From DATCLS01 sp035265325 (GTDB taxonomy: Bacteria; Actinomycetota; Acidimicrobiia; Acidimicrobiales; VFJN01), in assembly GCA_035265325.1 (NCBI GenBank), contig DATFOS010000154.1, positions 1-64,000 on the forward strand: a stretch of 64,000 nucleotides of DNA, written 5' to 3'. Shown in pieces: positions 23,052-30,502 of the stretch (position 1 is the stretch's first letter; every line of letters starts with the position of its first letter). The notes beneath the pieces are model-generated. The model searched no databases. It saw nothing but the letters and a program-made list of their open reading frames with translations, and was not told the DNA's origin. Made by a program: the position numbers and the translations under genes.

Positions 23052-25745
23052 TCAGGTGTCGGTGGCGGGCGGGACCGGCGGCACGGCGTAGCTGCCGACG
23101 CCCAGGGCGCCGGCCGGCTGGCCGTAGCCAGCGCCGACCTGCGTCGGCGGGAGCGGCTCGGTGACCTTGCCGCTCCGCTTGTGGGCCGCCACGACCATCT
23201 CGTGGTACCGCTCCAGCGAGTCGACGAAGCCGGGGGCGTGGTACACCCGGCCGTCGATCAGCGGGCCCTGGACGCCCTCGATCACGGCGATGAGGTCCTC
23301 GCCGGCGATCGTCTTGTGGGTCTCGAGGCAGTGGGCCACCCGCAGCACGTCGGCCCGGTGCTCGGTGAGCAGCGCCTCGGCCTCGTCGAAGAGCCGGCGG
23401 AGGTTGTCCTCGATGCGCTGGCCGAGGCTGCCCTTGAGCACCCGCTGCTCGAAGTCGTCCTCGTCGTCGCCACCGGGGCCGCCACCGGGCCCGCCCCCTC
23501 CGGTGCCGAGCGACTTCGACACCGCATGCGAGGCGATGGTCTGGCCCATGCCCCAGTAGCCCTCCATGAGCGCGGCCATGGTGGTGGCCTGGCGGAGGTC
23601 GCCCGAGACGCCCGAGGACGAGTCGCTGTCGAAGAACAGCCGCTCGCCGGCCAGCGAGGCGAGGCAGACGGTGATGTCGGCCTCCTTGTGGCTGCGCCAG
23701 TCGGTGAACTGGTCCTCGGGGTCGATCGAGGCGACCATGCCGAGGTAGGTGCTGCCCTTCTCGATCGTGGCCAGGTCGATGACCGCGTGCGCCCGCTTCC
23801 GGTACGCGGCCACCGCGTGGCAGGCCTCGTGGACGGCCACGGCGTGGCGCTCGCGCTCGATGTACTCGACGTCTTCGGGCGGCCCCAGCTCCTTGAGGTG
23901 CTTGGCCCGGATCACGTCTTCCCACGTGATGACCTCGCGCCCGTCGCGGATCGCGGTGATGAGGGCCTCGTTGACGAGGTCCTTCATCGAGGCGCCGGTG
24001 CCGTACGGCGTGATCGTGGCCAGCTTCTCGATCTCCGCGTCGGTGAGCTCGTGGCGGACCTTGGCGAGGTAGCCCTCGTAGGTGCGCTTCCGGCCCTCCT
24101 TCGACGGGTAGCCGACCCGGTATTGACGGTCGATGCGCCCCGGCCGCAGCATGGCCGGGTCGAGCGATGTCGGCATGTTCGTCGCCATCATCACGAGGAT
24201 GCGGTACTTGGGCGGCGGCTTGGGCTGCATGCCGAGCAGGCGCCGGCCGAAGCGGTTGAGGAACCCGCGCGGCTTCTTGAGGCCGGACATCTCGGAGAGC
24301 AGCGCCTGCAGGGTGCCTCCCCCGCCGCCGAAGCCGCCCATCACGATGCCGTCGCGCCACCGGCGCGTCGGCTCGGGGGCCTCGGACGGCTGCAGCGAGC
24401 TGCGCAGGACGTCGCGCTGGGACGCAGGCGACAGCCAGCGCAGGTGCTCGCCGCCGACCTCGGACCAGGGTGAGGTGTCGAGCCCGGCCGGCGTGGCGAA
24501 CTGGCCCGGGCCGGCGGTCGCCCCGCGGCTGCCCAGGGAGTCGGCCTCGTCGAAGAACACGATGACGCCGCCGTAGCGGATGGCGAGCTTCCGCAGCTTG
24601 CGGAACAGGCCCTTCACCTTGAGGATGCCGACGCCCATGAACATCTGGATGAAGGCGCCCGGGTCGACGAACACGAACGGCTTGCCCGTCTCGCCCGCGA
24701 CGGCCTCGGCCATCAGCGTCTTGCCGGTGCCGGGCGGCCCCCACAGCAGGATGCCGCCGGGCACGTAACCGCCCTTCTCCTCGATGGCCTCGGGCCGCTC
24801 GAGGAAGACCATGTTCTCCTTGACCCGATCGACGACGTGGTCCTGGCCCCAGACGTCGCTGAAGCGGGTCTTGACCTCGTCGGGCATGTACGTGTCGACG
24901 CCGCCGCGCGACAGGAACCAGAACAGGCCGACGAACTGGATGATCACGAAGAAGAAGCCGAAGGCCAGCCGGAAGATCATCGGCAGCCATTCCCACATGC
25001 GGGAGGGCAGCTCGACGAGGGCCGTGACCGGGGCGACGTCGTAGAGCGAGCCGAGCACGAGGCTGACGACGATGATGCCGATGACCAGCTTGGTGGCCCG
25101 GGCCAGGCGGTAGCGGTTCCAGTCGTTGAGGCGGCCGGCCCGCCTCTCGATGCGGCCGAAGACGCCGTCGGACCAGAACCGGTGGTACCGGGCCGACCGC
25201 TCGGAGATCAGGTAGTGCAGCTGGCGCACGGCCTCGATGCCGAACAGGACGAAGAGGAACCGCTTGCTCTGGACCGTCTCGTCGACGGCGTCGCCGAACG
25301 TGTTGAACGGGTTCGGGTCGGCCGCCGCGGACCACACGAAGAAGGCGAAGAGCAGGGCGATGAGGAGCAGGAACTTCACCCGATCCCACAACGGCAGCTT
25401 CTTGCGGGCCTGGGGGGTGGGGGCGGCCCCGCTGCCGTGGGCGCCGGGGGCCGGCAGGCCGGAGGGCGGGACCGGGCCGTCGGGAGGCTGGCCGCCGTCA
25501 CCGGGCGGGAGGCCGCCGTTGCCGGGCGGGACGCCTCCGCCGCCGTTGCCGCCGGTGGGCGGGGTGGCACCGCCGTTGCCGCCGTTGCCCCCCGGGCCAC
25601 CGACGTTGCCCCCGTAACCGCCGTTGCCGGGTGGGGCGACGGGCGGGCCGGGGGGACGGCCGACGTTCACCGGTGGCGGCGGGGGCGGCGGCGCCCCGAC
25701 CGGCGGCCCCGTGGGGCGCACGGGCGGTTGGTTCGGCTCGGCCAT
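23052..25745 (-). CDS. Divergent FtsH-like membrane AAA+ metalloprotease
   Basis: 897 residues against about 610-670 for ordinary FtsH. Residues 1-110 are Pro/Gly/Asn-rich low complexity. Four hydrophobic segments follow (about 122-140, 162-180, 219-236, 256-280), where FtsH has two. AAA+ core: Walker A GPPGTGKT at 336-343, pore motif MFMGVG, Walker B VIVFFDEAD at 394-402, arginine fingers RPGRIDRQ near 535. Between Walker B and LQALLSEMSG lies an insert of about 55 residues, and another of about 20 after it. The zinc site HEACH is at 639-643 with the third ligand in SGDLRQAT near 717, so protease activity is expected. The tail is Gly/Asp-rich. ATG has GGGGAG upstream. The lipoprotein gene lies 36 nt upstream in the same direction. 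Confidence 0.88.
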   Translation of the reverse strand: MAEPNQPPVRPTGPPVGAPPPPPPPVNVGRPPGPPVAPPGNGGYGGNVGGPGGNGGNGGATPPTGGNGGGGVPPGNGGLPPGDGGQPPDGPVPPSGLPAPGAHGSGAAPTPQARKKLPLWDRVKFLLLIALLFAFFVWSAAADPNPFNTFGDAVDETVQSKRFLFVLFGIEAVRQLHYLISERSARYHRFWSDGVFGRIERRAGRLNDWNRYRLARATKLVIGIIVVSLVLGSLYDVAPVTALVELPSRMWEWLPMIFRLAFGFFFVIIQFVGLFWFLSRGGVDTYMPDEVKTRFSDVWGQDHVVDRVKENMVFLERPEAIEEKGGYVPGGILLWGPPGTGKTLMAEAVAGETGKPFVFVDPGAFIQMFMGVGILKVKGLFRKLRKLAIRYGGVIVFFDEADSLGSRGATAGPGQFATPAGLDTSPWSEVGGEHLRWLSPASQRDVLRSSLQPSEAPEPTRRWRDGIVMGGFGGGGGTLQALLSEMSGLKKPRGFLNRFGRRLLGMQPKPPPKYRILVMMATNMPTSLDPAMLRPGRIDRQYRVGYPSKEGRKRTYEGYLAKVRHELTDAEIEKLATITPYGTGASMKDLVNEALITAIRDGREVITWEDVIRAKHLKELGPPEDVEYIERERHAVAVHEACHAVAAYRKRAHAVIDLATIEKGSTYLGMVASIDPEDQFTDWRSHKEADITVCLASLAGERLFFDSDSSSGVSGDLRQATTMAALMEGYWGMGQTIASHAVSKSLGTGGGGPGGGPGGDDEDDFEQRVLKGSLGQRIEDNLRRLFDEAEALLTEHRADVLRVAHCLETHKTIAGEDLIAVIEGVQGPLIDGRVYHAPGFVDSLERYHEMVVAAHKRSGKVTEPLPPTQVGAGYGQPAGALGVGSYAVPPVPPATDT

Positions 25746-25781
25746 GTCAGCTTCTCCCCTGTTGCCCGTCTCGTCCGGCCA

Positions 25782-26477
25782 TCACTGCGACGAGTGGCTC
25801 TCGTCGATCGTCCACGACTCGACGATCTCGGCGATGTCGTCGCTGTTCGTCTCGAAGTAGCACTCCTCGTCGCAGCTCACCACGAACAGGTAGAGGGTGC
25901 TGTTGGCCGAGTTGAGCAGCGCGGTCTGGTCGACGATGGCGACCTCGTTGCCCTGCGACACGGCGAAGACGTTGTGGTTGCCGTGGTAGCCGCCGTCGAA
26001 CTCGGCAGGCTCGTCGGTGATGACCTCGACGTTCTCGGCCGTCGGCCCGCCGAGGGGCATCTCGGCCGACGAGGCCGCCAGCGGGTCGACGCCCAGCACG
26101 TACGCCCGCAGCCCGCTCACGTTGATCGTGTCGCGCTCCTCGCGGCTGAGCGCCCGGATGTGGACGAAGCCCCGCGGCTCGTGGGCACCGATGTCCATCG
26201 AGCCCTCGGCGCTCGGCCTGTCGCTGGCGTCGAAGCCCCGGAACCAGAGCCGGTCCTGCGCCCGCTCCATGGCGGCGTCGCTCATGGCGGCGTCACCGGA
26301 GTTGATCTCGCTGAGCAGTTCCTCCGTGTCGTACACCGCCCAGTCGTCCGGAAGGCGGGCGAAGACGCCGAGGTCCTCGTTCTCGACGTACTGGTAGCCG
26401 GACCCACCGCAGCCGGCGGCGAACACCGCCAGTCCCCCCGCGATGAGTAGCGATCGACGCAGACCCACGGATTGCAT
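25782..26477 (-). CDS. Predicted lipoprotein
   Basis: 231 residues from ATG 26477 (GGGAGA directly before it); GTG 26468, 10 nt from the same GGGAG, is an equal alternative. Lipobox FAAGCGG after a short signal peptide. The mature domain begins YQYVENEDLGVFARLPDDWA, like secreted PsbP/Mog1-type folds that start with a lipoprotein YxNxxxGFSxxxPxxW pattern, and includes a CDEEC cysteine pair and a WTIDES ending. Function unknown. It lies directly upstream of the FtsH-like gene, so it could be a periplasm-side partner or substrate. Confidence 0.75.
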   Translation of the reverse strand: MQSVGLRRSLLIAGGLAVFAAGCGGSGYQYVENEDLGVFARLPDDWAVYDTEELLSEINSGDAAMSDAAMERAQDRLWFRGFDASDRPSAEGSMDIGAHEPRGFVHIRALSREERDTINVSGLRAYVLGVDPLAASSAEMPLGGPTAENVEVITDEPAEFDGGYHGNHNVFAVSQGNEVAIVDQTALLNSANSTLYLFVVSCDEECYFETNSDDIAEIVESWTIDESHSSQ

Positions 26478-26590
26478 TCTCCCGGTCAGGGACGACGTTT
26501 GCGACAGTTCCCCCCCGGCAATCCTGCCCGAACGCGGCGCCATTCTCACCCCGTTCACGTAATCGTGCTGTAGGCAGGCCGGCGCGGGGG

Positions 26591-28723
26591 TCAGTCGTCG
26601 GCTTCGACGACCGGGAGCGGGCGCAGCTCCTCGGTACCGGGCGTGCCCTCGACCACGTAGGCGGTCAGCTCGTTCGACCCGTCCGCGAACAGCTCGGGCG
26701 GCAGCAGCCCGAGGACGAGGTCCTGGCCGTCCATGTCGTCCTCCTCGACCTCGGCCACGGCGCCGACCGTGCCGTTGAGGGCGTAGGCGACGTACGTGCC
26801 GGTCTCGAGGTCGCTGCGGCCGATGGCCTCCAGCGGCAGCGGCTCGCCGGTGTCGATGTCGGCGAGGCGGTCGAGGTCGGTGACGGCCACGTCCTCTGGG
26901 CCCTCCCAGGGGGCGCCCACGTCGAGGTCGTCCACGTCCCGGAACACGAGGTCGCCGTGGGGCGTGCGCCGCCAGACCGCGTCGGGCCCGGCCCCCTCCA
27001 CCGCGTCGCCCCGGATCACCCGCCGGAACGCCTCCTCGGCGCCGGACACGGTCACGAGCGTGTCGCCCTCGTCGGCCCGCCAGTAGTTGTCCTCGTCGTC
27101 GTCGACGTACTTGAGGTCCTGGTCGCGCTCGCCGGCCTGGCGGGCGGGGCGGCCGTCGACGTCCCACGGCAGGTCGACGCCGAGGATGTCGGCGATCGTC
27201 GGCACGACGTCGATCGACATCACGTTGTCGTCGACCACCTCGCCGTCGGACTGCCCCGGCGCCTTGACCAGCAGCGGTGCCCACATGAGCTGCTCGTAGT
27301 TGTCGCGGTTGAGCCAGCGCCACGGCGTGTCGGGAACGAAGGCGTGGCCGTGGTCGGCCGTGACCATCACCAGCGTGTCGTCGAACGTGCCAGCGGCCCG
27401 GAGGCGGTCGAGGAGGTCCCCGAGGAGGGTGTCCGCCGCCATGGCCTGCAGGACGTGGCGTTGGCGGCCCACGCCGATGCCCGGCCCGTACCAGCCGATC
27501 CGGTGGTAGCCGACCGGGTACCGCTCGGTGTCGTAGATGGTCCCGTCGGGAAGGAACTGCCACGGGTCGTGCGGGATGGCGGCGTGGAAGAACATCAGGT
27601 CGGGGTCGTCGACCTGCTCGGGGCGCTCGTCGGCGATCCAGTCCTCGGCCTCGCCGAACCGGTCGTCGTCGAGCAGGGCCGGCAGCGAGAACTCGTCCTC
27701 GGTCTCGTCGCCCTGCGCCACCCCCCGCCACCAGTCGACGGCGTCGTGGACGAGGCGCCCGAGGCCGGCCGCACGCGGGCGGGGGCACAGCTCTTCGGGG
27801 CAGAGGCGGGTGATCTGCTCGCCCACGTGGAGGTCGTACGTGCCGCCGAGCAGGGTGAACAGGTTCTCTGGGTCGGTGGACGGGCCGTCGTTGGGCCGGT
27901 TCTCCGGGTCGGGGTAGCGGCCGGTGAGGATGGCCGGCACCGCGTCCCGCGTGTACATCGACACGGTCGTGTTGTTGCGGTACCAGGTCGACGTGCCGGC
28001 CAGGGCGGCGAAGTTGGGGAACAGCTGGGGGTCGATCGCCCCGTCGCCGTCGAGCAGGGTGTCGAGCGGCAGGGCGTCGAACGTGAGCAGCACGACGTCG
28101 GGCGGGTCGTCGCCCAGGGCGGCGTCGACGCTGGCCGCCACCTCGGCGTCGACGCCCACCTTCTCGCCGATGACCAGGTCGCCGGTCGGCGACAGCGCCA
28201 GGAACTGGACCAGGTACACCGCCGAGGCGACCCCGGCGAAGCGCAGGAAGGCCCGCACGCCGACGAGCCGCCAGCGGGCCAGCGCCAGGGCCACGCCGCC
28301 GACCAGGCCCGCGGCCAGCAGGGCGAGGGCCGGCCACGCCGTCGCCTCGCCGACCAGCCGGCGCACGGCGACGGACGCCACCACCCCGACCAGCACCAGG
28401 TGGACGACCCAGCGCACCCCGGGGCCGAACGCCCGGGCCAGCAGCCCGGCCGCGGCGAGCGCCAGCGGCGGGGCGAGGGTCACCACCAGGGCGAAGAGGA
28501 CCACCGTGCGGGCGTCGGCGCCGCGGGCGATGAACGTCTCCGGCGAGCGGCCGAAGCTGTCGAGCACCGGCCGTGCGAAGGCCAGGGCGCTGAGCGCCAG
28601 CAGCTCGACGGCCAGCAGCAGCTCGTAGCGCCATCCCGACCAACGGCGCAGGGAGCCGGCCGGCTCGGCCGCGCCCGCCAGGCCGGCCTCCCCCGCCCCG
28701 AGTGGGTGCGGACCGTCGGTCAC
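26591..28723 (-). CDS. Membrane-anchored sulfatase / alkaline-phosphatase-fold enzyme
   Basis: 710 residues from GTG 28723, which overlaps the methyltransferase stop (GTGA). Residues 1-30 are cytoplasmic; about five membrane helices follow to residue 180. The extracytoplasmic domain has the metal-site opening VVLLTFDALPLDTLL, the nucleophile region VSMYTRDAVPAILTGRYP, FFHAAIPHDPWQF and the metal ligands TADHGHAF. The layout resembles LtaS-type and phosphoglycerol-transferring enzymes that act on envelope polymers, although the canonical sulfatase C/SxPxR is absent. Substrate unknown; an envelope glycan or lipid phosphotransferase is my inference. Confidence 0.82.
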   Translation of the reverse strand: MTDGPHPLGAGEAGLAGAAEPAGSLRRWSGWRYELLLAVELLALSALAFARPVLDSFGRSPETFIARGADARTVVLFALVVTLAPPLALAAAGLLARAFGPGVRWVVHLVLVGVVASVAVRRLVGEATAWPALALLAAGLVGGVALALARWRLVGVRAFLRFAGVASAVYLVQFLALSPTGDLVIGEKVGVDAEVAASVDAALGDDPPDVVLLTFDALPLDTLLDGDGAIDPQLFPNFAALAGTSTWYRNNTTVSMYTRDAVPAILTGRYPDPENRPNDGPSTDPENLFTLLGGTYDLHVGEQITRLCPEELCPRPRAAGLGRLVHDAVDWWRGVAQGDETEDEFSLPALLDDDRFGEAEDWIADERPEQVDDPDLMFFHAAIPHDPWQFLPDGTIYDTERYPVGYHRIGWYGPGIGVGRQRHVLQAMAADTLLGDLLDRLRAAGTFDDTLVMVTADHGHAFVPDTPWRWLNRDNYEQLMWAPLLVKAPGQSDGEVVDDNVMSIDVVPTIADILGVDLPWDVDGRPARQAGERDQDLKYVDDDEDNYWRADEGDTLVTVSGAEEAFRRVIRGDAVEGAGPDAVWRRTPHGDLVFRDVDDLDVGAPWEGPEDVAVTDLDRLADIDTGEPLPLEAIGRSDLETGTYVAYALNGTVGAVAEVEEDDMDGQDLVLGLLPPELFADGSNELTAYVVEGTPGTEELRPLPVVEADD

Positions 28724-30123
28724 GGTTTGGGTTCGGCCAGGTAGAGCGTGCGCGTGCCGCCCGGGAGCGTCTCCTGGCGGTGCACGGCGAACTGGGCGCC
28801 CAGCAGGGCCTCGAAGGCGTCGCTGCGGTAGTCGCCGAACAGGCCCGCGGGCTTGTTGGCCAGCAGGCGCTTCACCTGCACGTCCTCGGGGTGGACGAAC
28901 TCGACCACGAGACGGCCGCCCCACGAGCGCAGCCAGTCGACGACCTCGGGCAGCGGCACGTTGGCGCCGATGGCCAGGTGGTGGACCAGGGCCAGCGCCA
29001 GCGTGGCGTCGGGCCGGACGCGTTCGGCGAGCGGCGCCCGCTCGCGGTTGCGCCAACCCAACCCGCCGGACGGGTCGACCAGGTCCATGACCAGCGGAAG
29101 GACGTCCTCGCGGCCCGCCGAGCGCAGGCGCCGGTAGAGCCGGTCGACGACGGCCTCGTCCCCGTCGACGGCCACCACGAGGCCGGCGTGCTCGGCGGCC
29201 AGCAGCGAGTACTCGCCGTCGTTGGCGCCGAGGTCGAGCACGAGCGGGACCGGCGGCCCCTCGGCCAGCGCTGCGGTCACGAACGCCCGCTTGGCCGACG
29301 CGTCGGCGTCGGAGTACGAGCACGTGTCGCGGTAGTCCGACCAGGCGGTCGTCCCGCGTCGCGCCACCTCCAGGCCGGCGACCAGGGCGGCCAGCTTCCG
29401 GGTCGTGACCTTGGCCAGCTCGGTGCCGAAGCCGGCCGAGCGCAGCGTGTCCTTGGCCTGCTCGGAGCTGCCGGTGAAGCGCTGCTCGAGGGCGCCGTGG
29501 ATCACGACGTTGCGCAGGACGCCCTTGCGGAAGCGGCCGAGGCCCCGGAACATCCCGCGCACGTCGGACGGGGTGAGCCCGTCGACCCGTCCCCGCAGCA
29601 GCGGCTGGAACGGCACGCCGAGGTGCGCCTGGACCAGGAGCGGGAACAGCATCGTCCGGCAGAACTGGCGGTAGCCCGGCCACGGCCCGCTCGCCGCCTC
29701 GAACGACCCGATGTCCACGAACGTCGGGCGGGCGCCCACGAACTGCACGTTGTAGGCCGTGCCGTCCTTGAGCGACAGGCCCTCGTCGAGGGCGGCGGCC
29801 AGCACGTCGAGTTGCAGGCCGGCGGCCTCGCGCAGCATGGCGAAGGGCCACTCGTAGGGGTAGGTGACGACCGGGACCCGCTCGTGGCGCAGGACGGCCG
29901 CCCACGGCGTCCCGCGCGGCGAGAGCGGGAGGTCATCGTCCTCGGCGTCGGCCGGCGCAGTGCCCACGACCTTCCCCTCGGCCACGAGGCGGGGGAAGAA
30001 CGCGGTGGCCGCCAGGCGCTCCCAGTCGGCGGCCGCCGAGGCGGACAGCCCGCGCCGGACCTCGCCGCCGACGGTGAAGACGGCGCTGTCGGGGTCGCGG
30101 AAGGACCCCGGTTCGTACGCCAA
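28720..30123 (-). CDS. Class I SAM-dependent methyltransferase with N-terminal extension
   Basis: About 467 residues from TTG 30123; a CTG at 30135 overlapping the previous stop is the alternative, so the start is uncertain. The N-terminal 260 residues carry PVVTYPYEWPFAMLREAAG, SLKDGTAYNVQFVGARPTF and VDIGSFEAASG, a conserved block I associate with methyltransferases found beside polysaccharide genes. The Rossmann motif I, LVLDLGANDGEYSLLAA, is near residue 295, and VVAVDGDEAVVDRL is motif II. The acceptor is unknown. It is linked by an 8-nt gap to the DxGTGS mini-protein and by a 4-nt overlap to the sulfatase-fold gene. Confidence 0.8.
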   Translation of the reverse strand: MAYEPGSFRDPDSAVFTVGGEVRRGLSASAAADWERLAATAFFPRLVAEGKVVGTAPADAEDDDLPLSPRGTPWAAVLRHERVPVVTYPYEWPFAMLREAAGLQLDVLAAALDEGLSLKDGTAYNVQFVGARPTFVDIGSFEAASGPWPGYRQFCRTMLFPLLVQAHLGVPFQPLLRGRVDGLTPSDVRGMFRGLGRFRKGVLRNVVIHGALEQRFTGSSEQAKDTLRSAGFGTELAKVTTRKLAALVAGLEVARRGTTAWSDYRDTCSYSDADASAKRAFVTAALAEGPPVPLVLDLGANDGEYSLLAAEHAGLVVAVDGDEAVVDRLYRRLRSAGREDVLPLVMDLVDPSGGLGWRNRERAPLAERVRPDATLALALVHHLAIGANVPLPEVVDWLRSWGGRLVVEFVHPEDVQVKRLLANKPAGLFGDYRSDAFEALLGAQFAVHRQETLPGGTRTLYLAEPKP

Positions 30124-30131
30124 CGCCCCGC

Positions 30132-30386
30132 TCAGCCGCCGGTCGGTGTGCCCGTGGCCCCGTCGGCCCCGGACGCCTCGGCGGTGGCCTCGGCCTCTGC
30201 CGCGGACGGCGTCACCGGTGTCGCCGGGGAAGCGCCGGCCTCGGGGCTGCCGCCCTTGCGCTTGCGGGTCAGGGCGCCGGTCACCTTGGCGCGGGCCGAA
30301 CGCATGGCGACGCCCGCCGCAGCCGTGCCGCCGACCACGACGGTGGCGATGAGGCTGCCGGTCCCGGCATCGAGGTAAGCGAGCAT
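30132..30386 (-). CDS. DxGTGS mini membrane protein
   Basis: 84 residues from ATG 30386; AAGGAG lies 6 nt before it, so the ATG at 30392 (directly against the ribosome site) is less likely. N-terminus MLAYLDAGTGSLIATVVVGG: a DxGTGS motif running into one hydrophobic helix, followed by a basic patch (RSARAKVTGALTRKRKGG) and an Ala/Glu/Ser-rich tail. I know such tiny DPGTGS proteins as neighbours of membrane phosphatase/sulfatase and methyltransferase genes, without a proven role. It heads the cluster. Confidence 0.75.
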   Translation of the reverse strand: MLAYLDAGTGSLIATVVVGGTAAAGVAMRSARAKVTGALTRKRKGGSPEAGASPATPVTPSAAEAEATAEASGADGATGTPTGG

Positions 30387-30502
30387 GGCCATCTCCTTGG
30401 TGCGGTGGGCACCGGCGGGCGGGCACCGGCCGGCCACCCGCGGTTCACCTGGCCCGCGAGTCTGCCATATGCCCGGTGTCGGGCGAATGACGGCCCGATG
30501 GC

